From NCBI GenBank assembly GCA_016838945.1, contig JADLKP010000099.1, forward strand, positions 1 through 8,032: DNA of 8,032 nucleotides, read 5' to 3'. Numbering within the stretch: position 1 is the stretch's first letter; every line of letters begins with the position of its first letter. Both the position numbers and the translations under genes were made by a program. The notes below the pieces were generated by a model. The model saw only the letters and a list, made by a program, of their open reading frames with translations, was not told where the DNA came from and searched no databases. Origin of the DNA: Methanobrevibacter sp. (GTDB lineage Archaea > Methanobacteriota > Methanobacteria > Methanobacteriales > Methanobacteriaceae). This document shows positions 1 to 7,070 of the stretch, one piece after another.

Positions 1-2
1 CA

Positions 3-737
3 ACCGTTCCCCGACCTCTATACCAATACCCTGATCCCGGTGCACTCTTTCTTACACCTCAACCCTCCCAACCAAAAACACCCGACTATATTCCCCACAA
101 ATACCTGAAACACTCCCTCTCTTGCAACTCCCACTTCGTCCGGTTCCTCCACAAACATTTCTCCGATCTTCAGATTGCCGAGGCAGCCAACAACTACCTG
201 CTGGGTGCCACGATAAAGAAGGAAGTGATATTCTGGCAGGTCGATATCCATGGGAAAGTCCGTACCGGGAAGATCATGAAGTACAATCCAACCACCGGCA
301 GGCGCATCAAAACCGGATATGGTGGCATCAACTGGGTCCACCACAAGCTGAAGAAATCCAACCCCTCCTTCTCCGACTTCAATCTCTCACAGTGCTATTT
401 TGGTGAGCACCTCCTCCGTCTCTACCCCGACAAGCCGGTAGCGATCGTTGAGGCTGAGAAAACCGCTGTGATTGCAAGCATGATCTACCACGATTATAAC
501 TGGCTTGCAGCCGGAAACCTCAACGGCCTCAACGTCGAAAAATCAAGAGTTCTCCGCAACAAAACCGTCATCCTTTATCCCGACGCCGGCTGCTTCGACC
601 GTTGGATCCACAAAGCTGACCAGATCAACCGCGAGCTCCCCCTCCACCTCTCTGTCTCCGCCTTCCTGGAGCATTTCGCAACCCCCCAACAATCCCACCA
701 CGGCTACGACCTTGCTGACTACATAATTAAAAAATAA
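3..737 (+). CDS. DUF6371-type toprim-like protein, 5' end cut off
   Basis: The reading frame is open from the left edge, giving 244 visible residues, so the true start lies outside the window; an internal GTG at 225 is not a credible start because coding-like sequence continues upstream. The visible part contains the segment YIPHKYL, a mid-region with CYFGEHL near visible residues 131-137, VAIVEAEKTA at 146-155 and LYPDAG at 191-196, and it ends with YDLADYIIKK. An acidic EAEK motif followed by a hydrophobic strand and PD matches what I know of DUF6371 proteins, which look like a toprim (primase/topoisomerase) fold, often behind an N-terminal zinc ribbon; that ribbon would be off-window here. 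A role in element replication or priming is inference only. The gene is far richer in G+C than everything to its right (30/60 and 36/60 in the rows starting 241 and 601) and is convergent with res. Its TAA stop at 735-737 lies inside a palindromic element. Confidence 0.75.
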   Translation, partial: TVPRPLYQYPDPGALFLTPQPSQPKTPDYIPHKYLKHSLSCNSHFVRFLHKHFSDLQIAEAANNYLLGATIKKEVIFWQVDIHGKVRTGKIMKYNPTTGRRIKTGYGGINWVHHKLKKSNPSFSDFNLSQCYFGEHLLRLYPDKPVAIVEAEKTAVIASMIYHDYNWLAAGNLNGLNVEKSRVLRNKTVILYPDAGCFDRWIHKADQINRELPLHLSVSAFLEHFATPQQSHHGYDLADYIIKK

Positions 738-863
738 CGGTTTCGTGTATGGTGTCGTTTGGCGATTCGAAGCACAAACCTGTCGAACCGCTACAAAGTT
801 AATTCGATGTAAGACCCTTGAAATTAGCACTATCCGCCAAATGCGCTATACACGATGTTAGGT
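735..863 (+). repeat. attC-like imperfect inverted repeat at the 3' end of the DUF6371 gene
   Basis: The left arm begins with TAAC at 735-738, overlapping the stop codon, and the right arm ends with GTTAGGT at 857-863, which fits GTTRRRY. Between them TCGTGTAT (743-750) pairs with ATACACGA (848-855), and TTTGGCG (758-764) pairs with CGCCAAA (835-841). Bases after the left TAAC, including a GG, have no partner, so the bulge is mainly on one side. The length (129 nt), one-sided unpaired bases and overlap with a stop codon are like integron attC sites. The left end does not fit RYYYAAC fully, and no integrase is present in the window. It may instead be a dispersed palindrome or a transcription end. 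Confidence 0.5.
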
Positions 864-1032
864 ACTAGTATTGGCTCATTATCAGGATGTTACGCTTCAT
901 TTGGCTCTATATTTTTGTTCTTTCAGGGTCGGTAGTCTTTCTGTGCGGAAGGGCTTGGATGCTCTTTGGCAAAATTTGGTTGGAGCGTTGACTAGGTGCG
1001 TTTTGCCAATGTGCATACAAGCGAAGGGATGG
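738..1032. other. gene-free convergent junction between DUF6371 gene and res
   Basis: About 295 nt separate the two convergent stop codons. I see no convincing gene: the open frame running rightward from 871 enters the antisense strand of res and has no family features. The stretch holds two imperfect inverted repeats (735-863 and 953-1022), listed separately. No classical hairpin with a T-tract was found on either strand. Base composition falls from G+C-rich to AT-rich here, which marks the edge of the inserted restriction module. Confidence 0.6.
953..1022. repeat. imperfect inverted repeat just downstream of res
   Basis: The arms are 953-974 and 1001-1022. They match at 18 of 22 positions when one is reverse complemented: GCTTG, then one mismatch, ATGC, three mismatches, then TTGGCAAAA. 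The loop is 26 nt. It starts 10 nt past the res stop in the direction of res transcription, so the folded RNA could end or protect the mod-res transcript, although there is no T-tract. The pattern GTAT-GC-CA-TTGGC in one arm resembles the right arm of the 735-863 element (GTATAGCGCATTTGGC reversed), which suggests the two are related. Confidence 0.5.
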
Positions 1033-3618
1033 CTATCCACTTACTATTTCCGTCAATTTTTCTTTAAACTGCGTTTCCCTTTCTGTTTTATTATAAAATG
1101 GCATTCCAATGATTCTTATTTTATCATTTTCATGCAAAATTGCTTCTTCTTCAATGTCTGCAAAGAATTTTTCTTTCCAGTCGTCTGTCAGTATCAAGTG
1201 AGTTCCTTTTGGCTCAATGAATAACTGATAAACAAGATTTTCTCCGCTTTCCTTTTCTGTCATAAAAAGTACATAATCAGGTTCGGTTGCTTTTCCATCG
1301 CTGAATCTAAATATTTTGAAAAATCTCTCGTTGCGTATCAGGTAAATATCTTTGAAACGGTTTTCAAGTTCTTCCATCTGCGAATCAAGGAATTTTACCA
1401 ATAATTTTTCTTCCGATGAACCAAAATTTTCTTTGTATGCGTGCCAATCTCTTGAATTTAAGTCAAGATAATATTTTTCGTCAATGTCGGTACGCATGGT
1501 TGGTTTACCTGTTTCTTTATCGGTATTTTCTTCAATGGCAAAATACATTTTCTTGTCTCGGAACACTTTACGAATCGGCTGTCTTTTAAATGTTTTTGTT
1601 CCCCGATAATCACCGAAAGTTTGATTAATTTCTTCGGAAATTGAAGTCAGGAACGATAAGCAAACATTCAATTTATCTTTTGGAGTTAGGTTTTTAATAT
1701 CCTTTTCAAGTCCGATTACATCAACTTCAATTTCAGACAGTTTTTTAGCAATAAAGTCATCAACCGATTTTACCGATGGAAAATAGCGTTTCATACTGCT
1801 AAAGTGATAAAAAGGAATTTTATTCATTGCCTTTTTCAATATCACTTTATCCCAAAGTATCGGTTTGTATAATTGTGTTTTACGGTCAACTTGTTTGGTT
1901 TCCTGCTCGGTAAAAATTACAGATTCTGCAGTTGCCAATGTCCGTAATTTGTATTCATGTTTTTTACGAATTGCTGGTTCCTGATATTCAAAATTTAATT
2001 GTGGGTCGTTCTCAACTTTTTTGTTAATAAATACAAAACCCGTTTTATAAAATTTCGATTCTTTAAAATCGTCTTTCAGTTCAAGAAAAACCTCTTTCTT
2101 CTCCTTTGGAACAATTCCAATTTCTTGTAAAGCGGTGTTTAATTCCTGTATGTATCTTGGATTGTGAGAACAATGATAATGCAGTTCTTCGCAAATCCTC
2201 ATTTCATTTTCAAGGTCGGTATCAAATTTTCGTTGGTCAAGCGGCTGTTCTTCTGAAATCTTAAACGGAAAATATCTTGCACCACGACCAATTAACTGTG
2301 CTTCCTGCACGGTTGTTTTCCCTGGTTTCCCTCCTTTCGAATCTCGTGTTTCATATAAACGTACAATATCATAAAGGTTCAAAACGTCCCAACCCTCGTT
2401 TAGCTTATCAACGGCAAATACAACCCGATATTCATTATCTTTTGCTTCAAGGGTATTAATGACAATTTGCTTTTCGTCTGTATCGTTTTTTGAATTTACC
2501 GAAATGATTTTATCCTCCGAAAAATCATCTTTTAATTCATCAATCAGGTTGGTAGTTGAAATTTTTGATTCCTCAAAAAACTGAAAAGCTTTTTGCAGGG
2601 TTTCATTGCCTTTTAATCCTCTGATTTTGTTAATGTCCGATTCTGAAAGGTTTTGTATTTTGTCTTTAAATTGCTGTTCCATTTCTGCCGATTCTGCCGT
2701 GGTTTTCGATTTCATCATTACCACAGGTTTAATCAGCAAACCATGTTTAGAAAACACTTTCTTTTTATACTGGCTTACAATTATTCCTTCCAATGCACGG
2801 TCAACCGCTTCAAGGTCGGCTTGCAGGGTTTTTACTTCTTTAGAATAACCATCTTCACGGAATTTTTTAAGGTCGTAATCGAAAAGCAGTTTTGAGTTGT
2901 ATTTTGCTGCAACGGAAGGGTGCGAAAGTTCCAATGTGGCTGTAAATTCTAACATTACATTATCAGAATTGGAATCAAAAATGCGTGTAATGGTATTTTC
3001 CCACGAACGCTCAACTTCCAGTTCCTCGCCTGTTAGTTTTTGCTTGGTAAGTGAATTTACATGGTGGGCTTCATCCGAAATCAGAACTATTTTTTTGTTG
3101 GCAAAATCTTCAAATGTTACGCTGTTTTCCCGTGGGGTGTTCAATCGGGAGTGTAAGCCTTGTATGGTTGAAAAATGAATATTTATATCGTTGTCGTTTA
3201 CGCTTTCGAAATTATCCACTTCACGAACCGAAACAGGTTGATTGTTAATGTTTATCTGCTGTGCAAACAAATATTTCAGCGATGCCGAATTTAAAAAGTT
3301 TTCTTTGGTTTTACGGATTATGGTATCGGTGTTTACAAAGAAAATAAAATTGCGGTAGCCCATTTTGTAAAGCTCCACAATTGCACCTGCCATAATCAAA
3401 GTCTTTCCGCTACCTGTTGCCATGTGAAATAACAACTGGCTTGGTTTTCGACGGTGCTTGTATTTGTTGAGATAATAGGTAAAACGTGCAAATGCCTCAA
3501 TCTGATAAGGTCGTGCTTCGTATCGTAAATTTTGTTTGATATTTTCAGGCAGAACAAGTTCAATAACTTCATTCTCCACCAAAACATCAAAGGTTTTATC
3601 TAAACGTTCTTCTGCCAT
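1033..3618 (-). CDS. res: Type III restriction enzyme Res subunit (SF2 helicase-translocase/endonuclease)
   Basis: This 861-aa protein is the cutting and translocating subunit of a Type III restriction system and acts on DNA in the cytoplasm in complex with Mod. Visible motifs in order are Walker A MATGSGKT (66-73), the DEAH box SDEAHH (181-186), motif III FTATLE (225-230), motif V around DKLNEGWDV (404-412) and motif VI QLIGRGARYF (441-450). The C-terminus carries a PD-(D/E)xK nuclease signature: EPD at 779-781 and EPKG at 802-805, giving catalytic candidates D781, E802 and K804, so the enzyme looks intact. The length is somewhat below that of the well-studied EcoP enzymes. The ATG start follows the mod stop by 6 nt with no clear Shine-Dalgarno site, so translation is probably coupled to mod. 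G+C content is about 37-50% in the rows counted. I am sure of the family; target site and phage specificity cannot be read. Confidence 0.93.
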   Translation of the reverse strand: MAEERLDKTFDVLVENEVIELVLPENIKQNLRYEARPYQIEAFARFTYYLNKYKHRRKPSQLLFHMATGSGKTLIMAGAIVELYKMGYRNFIFFVNTDTIIRKTKENFLNSASLKYLFAQQININNQPVSVREVDNFESVNDNDINIHFSTIQGLHSRLNTPRENSVTFEDFANKKIVLISDEAHHVNSLTKQKLTGEELEVERSWENTITRIFDSNSDNVMLEFTATLELSHPSVAAKYNSKLLFDYDLKKFREDGYSKEVKTLQADLEAVDRALEGIIVSQYKKKVFSKHGLLIKPVVMMKSKTTAESAEMEQQFKDKIQNLSESDINKIRGLKGNETLQKAFQFFEESKISTTNLIDELKDDFSEDKIISVNSKNDTDEKQIVINTLEAKDNEYRVVFAVDKLNEGWDVLNLYDIVRLYETRDSKGGKPGKTTVQEAQLIGRGARYFPFKISEEQPLDQRKFDTDLENEMRICEELHYHCSHNPRYIQELNTALQEIGIVPKEKKEVFLELKDDFKESKFYKTGFVFINKKVENDPQLNFEYQEPAIRKKHEYKLRTLATAESVIFTEQETKQVDRKTQLYKPILWDKVILKKAMNKIPFYHFSSMKRYFPSVKSVDDFIAKKLSEIEVDVIGLEKDIKNLTPKDKLNVCLSFLTSISEEINQTFGDYRGTKTFKRQPIRKVFRDKKMYFAIEENTDKETGKPTMRTDIDEKYYLDLNSRDWHAYKENFGSSEEKLLVKFLDSQMEELENRFKDIYLIRNERFFKIFRFSDGKATEPDYVLFMTEKESGENLVYQLFIEPKGTHLILTDDWKEKFFADIEEEAILHENDKIRIIGMPFYNKTERETQFKEKLTEIVSG

Positions 3619-3624
3619 AGTGGA

Positions 3625-5562
3625 TTATAGAATGTTATAAAATTGTTTGTTAAGTTTTTTATCGGCTTCTGAAATCCCATAAGTTTCGTCTGCTATCTCC
3701 GAATAATTCACATACAACTGGTTTTTATCCAGAACTTCAAGCAAGAATTTCTTTTGGTCGTCGAGTGAAAGGGTTTTAAATGCATCAATGCGTTCATCAA
3801 AACTTTGTTTGTCGAACTGGTAACTCAAAAAGGCTTTGTCTTTCATTTGTTGCCAAACGGCAATTAGCTTTTCTTTGCTGTCGGATTCTAAAATTTGGTC
3901 GGCATAAGTTTGGTTTTGTTTTGTTAACTCGCAATATAAAAAAGAGCCTCCACCTTGCCAATCCATATCTTCATAGAAACCAGTAGAATCACCTTCAATT
4001 GCTTTATATATCCTTGAAACAGGTACTTTTTCAATATAATCCATTTGCTCAATTCCGATGAACCTTCTCCCCATTGTAAGTGAAACTGCTGCTGTTGTTC
4101 CACTTCCTGCGAAGAAATCTAGAATTAAATCATTGGGTTCAGTTGTAATTTGTATTACGTCTCTGATTAAGTAAGGAGATTTAGGATAACTAAATGCTTT
4201 TTTCCCAAACACATTCTTCAACTCATTTGTGCCAGTCTGACCTGTATAATATGGCTTGTTCCATATTGTTTTTGCTTTTTCGCCTTGATAATCAGATTCT
4301 CGTTCTTTTGTATATAATTCATAGCCATTCTTAGTTTTTTTGATTTCGATGTATTTCTCTAATTTTTCGAGAAATGTTTGCTCTCCCCATCGCCAACATC
4401 TTTCAGTTCCATTTTCATCAATGGGTAACAATTCTATATCAAATGGATTTGTTTTCTCTAAACTAAGTTTATTGGTATGTTCGTTATAAAAAATTGGATA
4501 ATATAAACCTGGTCGGTCAGTTCTAAGGGAATTACTTCCGCTACGTCTAAAACCTCTTAATTTATAATTACCCCATTTATCATTGAATTTAAATTGAGAG
4601 GTTTTATCTTCTGATATTCCTAAAGTATTTATTTTGGTTATTGTAATATCTTTTGCATAAAACAGCATGTTTTCATGTGCAGTTGGAAAAAACTTGTCAT
4701 CTTGTCGTCCACCGGGATTATGAACTACAGACACAACACCCATTCTGTTTTCTCTGCCAAAAATCTCATCTAGCAGAACCCCTAAATAAAATAATTCAAA
4801 ATGGTCAATTGCTACTACCAAAATTCCATCTTTTTTCAATAATTTCTTGGCTAGTTCCAATCTATTTTTCATGAAAGAAAGCCAAGCTGAATGATTAAAT
4901 GTGTTATTGTAACTAAATGTATTTGCCGCTCCACTAGTATTATATGGAGGGTCTATATATATAAGTTTTACTCTTTCTGAATAACGCTTTCTCAAAGAAG
5001 CAAGAGCCAATAAGTTATTTCCTTTAATTATCAGGTTGTCGTTATCGATTATTTCTGTTACTTCGTGTTCACCTTGTTGGTCATATTTTTTCCAGTTGGT
5101 AAATACTTTAGGGTCAAGCAGTCGGTCAATTTCATCAGGTGCAAGGGTTTCGTTCCAAAATATTTCGTTTCGTTTTTGGTCTTCTTTGGTTTGTCCGCCT
5201 TCCAAAACACAGTCTTTATGTGGCCATGCCAACACTACATCGTTTTTAGTGGTTATGTAATTGTCTGTTGTTTCATCGTTAATTGTTAAACCAATCTTGT
5301 TTTTAAAAGCGGTGTAGCTGTCGGGCAAAAAAGATTTATTGTTTACAAAACGCTGAAATTTAATTTTGTCGAATACCAAAACACCTTCTACATCGGTAAA
5401 AAAGTGGCTTTTAAATGTATCGTGCTTTATTAAATGCGTAATCAGTTTCGGGTCAACTTGTAATGCCATTTCAACAATCTTGTTTTTGTTTAGTTGTCCG
5501 TCAACTACCAAAGCATCTTCGTGTTGGAGTATATTTATCAGTTCGTTTTGTAAGTTCTGCAT
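3625..5562 (-). CDS. mod: Type III DNA-methyltransferase Mod subunit (N6-adenine)
   Basis: This 645-aa protein transfers a methyl group from S-adenosylmethionine to adenine in the recognition site and supplies sequence recognition for Res. The order is that of beta-class methyltransferases: catalytic DPPYNT at 204-209 comes before the SAM-binding motif DFFAGSGTT at 482-490. The stretch between about 310 and 460 is the expected target-recognition domain, and the C-terminal part (from GGGSFLYCEL, 537-546) is the Mod tail. The N-terminal ~170 residues precede the catalytic core. All motifs are intact. It is the first gene of the operon, 6 nt ahead of res. The middle of the gene (about 3960-5040) is much more AT-rich than its two ends: 14-17 G+C per 60 bases against 21-23. 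This suggests that the core and recognition domain were exchanged by recombination. Other beta-class N6-adenine enzymes look similar, but the adjacent Res settles the type. Confidence 0.93.
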   Translation of the reverse strand: MQNLQNELINILQHEDALVVDGQLNKNKIVEMALQVDPKLITHLIKHDTFKSHFFTDVEGVLVFDKIKFQRFVNNKSFLPDSYTAFKNKIGLTINDETTDNYITTKNDVVLAWPHKDCVLEGGQTKEDQKRNEIFWNETLAPDEIDRLLDPKVFTNWKKYDQQGEHEVTEIIDNDNLIIKGNNLLALASLRKRYSERVKLIYIDPPYNTSGAANTFSYNNTFNHSAWLSFMKNRLELAKKLLKKDGILVVAIDHFELFYLGVLLDEIFGRENRMGVVSVVHNPGGRQDDKFFPTAHENMLFYAKDITITKINTLGISEDKTSQFKFNDKWGNYKLRGFRRSGSNSLRTDRPGLYYPIFYNEHTNKLSLEKTNPFDIELLPIDENGTERCWRWGEQTFLEKLEKYIEIKKTKNGYELYTKERESDYQGEKAKTIWNKPYYTGQTGTNELKNVFGKKAFSYPKSPYLIRDVIQITTEPNDLILDFFAGSGTTAAVSLTMGRRFIGIEQMDYIEKVPVSRIYKAIEGDSTGFYEDMDWQGGGSFLYCELTKQNQTYADQILESDSKEKLIAVWQQMKDKAFLSYQFDKQSFDERIDAFKTLSLDDQKKFLLEVLDKNQLYVNYSEIADETYGISEADKKLNKQFYNIL

Positions 5563-5571
5563 ATTCTAAAA

Positions 5572-5576
5572 TCCTT
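5572..5576 (-). promoter_or_regulatory. Shine-Dalgarno-like site for mod
   Basis: The minus strand reads AAGGA, separated by 9 nt from the ATG at 5560-5562. No other start in this window has such a clear site, and it supports the chosen start of mod. Confidence 0.5.
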
Positions 5577-5590
5577 ATTTAATAATCTCG

Positions 5591-5626
5591 CAAATTAACA
5601 ATTTTCTGTTCAATAATTGGTACAAA
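5591..5626 (-). promoter_or_regulatory. candidate Bacteroidetes-type promoter for mod-res
   Basis: On the minus strand a TTTG (5623-5626) is followed after 24 nt by TTAATTTG (5591-5598), which matches 7 of 8 positions of the Bacteroidetes -7 consensus TAnnTTTG. The spacer is a few bases longer than the usual 19-21. Transcription would begin near 5585, leaving a short leader that contains the AAGGA site. The pattern is seen in the sequence; promoter activity is inference. Confidence 0.35.
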
Positions 5627-5656
5627 TTCCGCTCAATCTGCGCGCGGTGGTAAAAA

Positions 5657-5716
5657 AAAGCATGTGTTTGGCAGCGAAGCGAAGCTTGCAGGGAAGGGCT
5701 GCCAAACTTATGCTTT
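5657..5716. repeat. strong imperfect inverted repeat upstream of mod
   Basis: The arms 5657-5675 and 5698-5716 pair at 17 of 19 positions. Both read AAAGCAT, two differing bases, then GTTTGGCAGC when one is reverse complemented. The loop is 22 nt. There is no T-tract after either arm, so it is not a typical terminator. The inner TTTGGC / GCCAAA pairing recurs in the 735-863 element, and TTGGC in the one at 953-1022. It lies upstream of the candidate mod promoter and could be a cruciform, a binding site or part of a larger recombination site together with 5807-5865. Confidence 0.6.
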
Positions 5717-5806
5717 GTGGGTCGGCAATCCTTTCTCTTTTTTCGTGTGTCGGGAAACAAAAATTTCTCCATTTTATCGCTGTCGTCTCTGGTTTCGTAG
5801 CCTTGT

Positions 5807-5865
5807 GCCCAACGGATGGCACTAAGCGGCAAACCCGATAGGGTTGCGCTTAGTGCATGTTAGCG
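5807..5865 (+). repeat. attC-like hairpin element next to the ParA operon
   Basis: The core GCACTAAGCG (5819-5828) pairs perfectly with CGCTTAGTGC (5847-5856). The pairing continues inward through a few bases to a GATA loop at 5837-5840, with two single-base bulges. Outward, AT and AAC (5811-5813) pair with AT and GTT (5859-5861), leaving GG (5814-5815) and G (5818) unpaired on the left arm only. The left end GCCCAAC (5807-5813) fits the integron box RYYYAAC. The right end GTTAGCG matches GTTRRRY only in part. One-sided extra-helical bases are a hallmark of attC hairpins. It also lies 17 nt past the stop of the 238-aa gene in that gene's direction, so a role at the transcript end is possible. 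Confidence 0.55.
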
Positions 5866-5881
5866 GTTTGTTGTTTTGTCG

Positions 5882-6598
5882 TTAGTCTTTCAATATTCCA
5901 AGAATAGCGTAGTCAGCGTCTTTAATATTCCTCAACAAAACAGTTTTGTTCTGAACCGGAATACGAACTAAGTCATTCTTAAAATACATCAACATAAGTT
6001 TGTTAACATAATATGTTGTTTTCATGAAATTTGACTTCCATACACCAAAATCCTGAGCACGAAATGAATTTGTTTTTCTTGATTCTTTTTCACTTTGAAA
6101 ATATATTGGAGCTTCACCATGTATATGTTTCGAGAGCATTTTCCAATGTTTAGTAATATTGTTTATTACATCATCCAACTCTTGAGATTTAATTCTTGGA
6201 TGTTGTTTTAAATATTCTGTGATTCTGTCATGTTTTATAACAAAATCACCATTTTGCCATAATGTATATTCAACTGGGTGTTCCAAAAAATATAGATATT
6301 GCATTGACAATTCAATACAACTTCTAAGATGCATGTGAGCTGAGCGATAAAGTCCGAATAATGTTTGATAAAAAGATGAATTTACATCTTCATGAAGTTC
6401 ATTAAGTATCTCAATGACATTATTCCCTGTTATTTCGAATAAACCAAACTTCCAATTTCTGAAAATCAAAGTAGAATGATAAATGTCAGTAAGTACATCA
6501 TCGCTACAATTGCCGATAGTTTGTTGCCAGAATGTTTTGAAGTCATCTAAATATAGTGGAATATCTTCGTTTGCATTTAATAGGATTTTGGCGTTCAT
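5882..6598 (-). CDS. uncharacterised 238-aa helical protein, last gene of ParA operon
   Basis: I do not recognise a named family. The 238-aa protein has no signal peptide or membrane segment that I can see and looks mostly helical. A central helix pair runs from YRSAHMHLRSCIEL (84-97) through YLYFLEHPVEY (101-111), and a second conserved-looking motif LSKHIHGEAP lies at 155-164, with KNDLVRIPV near 207-215. The pairing of an Arg/His-containing helix with a later KHIHG helix recalls HEPN-like helical domains seen in toxins and defence effectors, but the canonical R-x4-6-H catalytic motif is not evident, so this is a weak inference. The ATG at 6596-6598 follows the previous stop by 1 nt without a Shine-Dalgarno site, implying translational coupling. 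The gene is strongly AT-rich (15 G+C in the 60 bases from 6361), like the other two operon genes. Confidence 0.8.
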   Translation of the reverse strand: MNAKILLNANEDIPLYLDDFKTFWQQTIGNCSDDVLTDIYHSTLIFRNWKFGLFEITGNNVIEILNELHEDVNSSFYQTLFGLYRSAHMHLRSCIELSMQYLYFLEHPVEYTLWQNGDFVIKHDRITEYLKQHPRIKSQELDDVINNITKHWKMLSKHIHGEAPIYFQSEKESRKTNSFRAQDFGVWKSNFMKTTYYVNKLMLMYFKNDLVRIPVQNKTVLLRNIKDADYAILGILKD

Positions 6599-6599
6599 A

Positions 6600-7070
6600 C
6601 TATATGTTTTTTATTATCTCTGCCCAACGATTGAATGTTTCAGAAGTAATTAAATCTTTCTTAGTCTTGCTGTTATGAATTTTCTTGTTACGGATATTCA
6701 AAACTGCATTTTTCAATATCTCTTTCAATTCGGGATTCTTCTCGATTCGTGAAATAATTCGATCTATAGTAACCGGTCTTGATTCCTTTTGGTCTTTAAA
6801 CTCAATTTTTAATTCATTATTTGCAAAGTCAATAATATCATTTATCCGTGGAAATGCTTTCTTGTCTTGTAAAAAAGATTTGATTAATTCTAACTTCTTT
6901 TCAAAAGGAAGTTCCATTTGACTTATTGACTCTTGTTTATTGAGTTTTTCAAATGATTTATAATTTTTGATAAACATTCTCAAAGATGATGTATCTAAAC
7001 CTCGTTTCTCAAAAATTGACAATTCCTTAAGTATGGTTTCTAATATTTCTATATGATTATTCATTCTCAT
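6600..7070 (-). CDS. uncharacterised 156-aa charged helical protein, middle gene of ParA operon
   Basis: No family is recognised. The 156-aa protein is rich in Lys, Glu and Ile, appears helical throughout and has no membrane segment. Noticeable parts are an N-terminal helix (IEILETILKELSIFEKRG, 7-24), FPRINDIIDFANNELKIEF at 73-91, and a basic C-terminal part (NIRNKKIHNSKTKKDL, 125-140) ending in FNRWAEIIKNI. The basic tail could contact nucleic acid or a partner protein; this is inference. The first ATG (7068-7070) overlaps the end of the ParA gene by 14 nt in another frame; the third codon is also ATG (7062-7064) and could be the real start. The overlap upstream and the 1-nt gap downstream show that it belongs to one three-gene transcript. 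By its place it may be an adaptor between the ATPase and the last protein, as ParB is for ParA, but it shows no ParB motif. Confidence 0.78.
   Translation of the reverse strand: MRMNNHIEILETILKELSIFEKRGLDTSSLRMFIKNYKSFEKLNKQESISQMELPFEKKLELIKSFLQDKKAFPRINDIIDFANNELKIEFKDQKESRPVTIDRIISRIEKNPELKEILKNAVLNIRNKKIHNSKTKKDLITSETFNRWAEIIKNI

Larger units (their letters stand above)
5563..5881. other. gene-free spacer between the ParA operon and mod
   Basis: These 319 nt hold the mod leader and candidate promoter at the left, then a palindrome at 5657-5716 and an attC-like element at 5807-5865. Short open frames exist on both strands, but they run straight through the palindromes and show no family features, so I do not call a gene. 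No CRISPR repeats, tRNA or terminator with a T-tract was found. Confidence 0.6.

Noticed and set aside
18..344. Leftward open frame of 108 codons
   Set aside because: It is a shadow of the DUF6371 frame, whose protein has recognisable family motifs over the same bases.
871..1224. Rightward open frame of 117 codons after the DUF6371 gene
   Set aside because: More than half is antisense to the end of res, it runs through the 953-1022 palindrome, and it has no domain features.
4954..4963. TA dinucleotide run inside mod as a phase-variation tract
   Set aside because: It is only five units and encodes the Ile-Tyr-Ile just before the catalytic DPPY, so it is explained by the protein sequence.
5575..5841. 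Small open frames on both strands between mod and the ParA operon
   Set aside because: They are built from the two palindromes and the promoter region, have biased composition, and several frames are open at once, which points to non-coding DNA.
5819..5856. Intrinsic terminator for the ParA operon
   Set aside because: The hairpin is strong and lies in the right place, but no T-tract follows it on the minus strand; its bulge pattern fits the boundary-element family better.
6600..7070. Middle operon gene as ParB or an antitoxin
   Set aside because: No ParB box, helix-turn-helix or known antitoxin motif could be recognised; it was left as uncharacterised.
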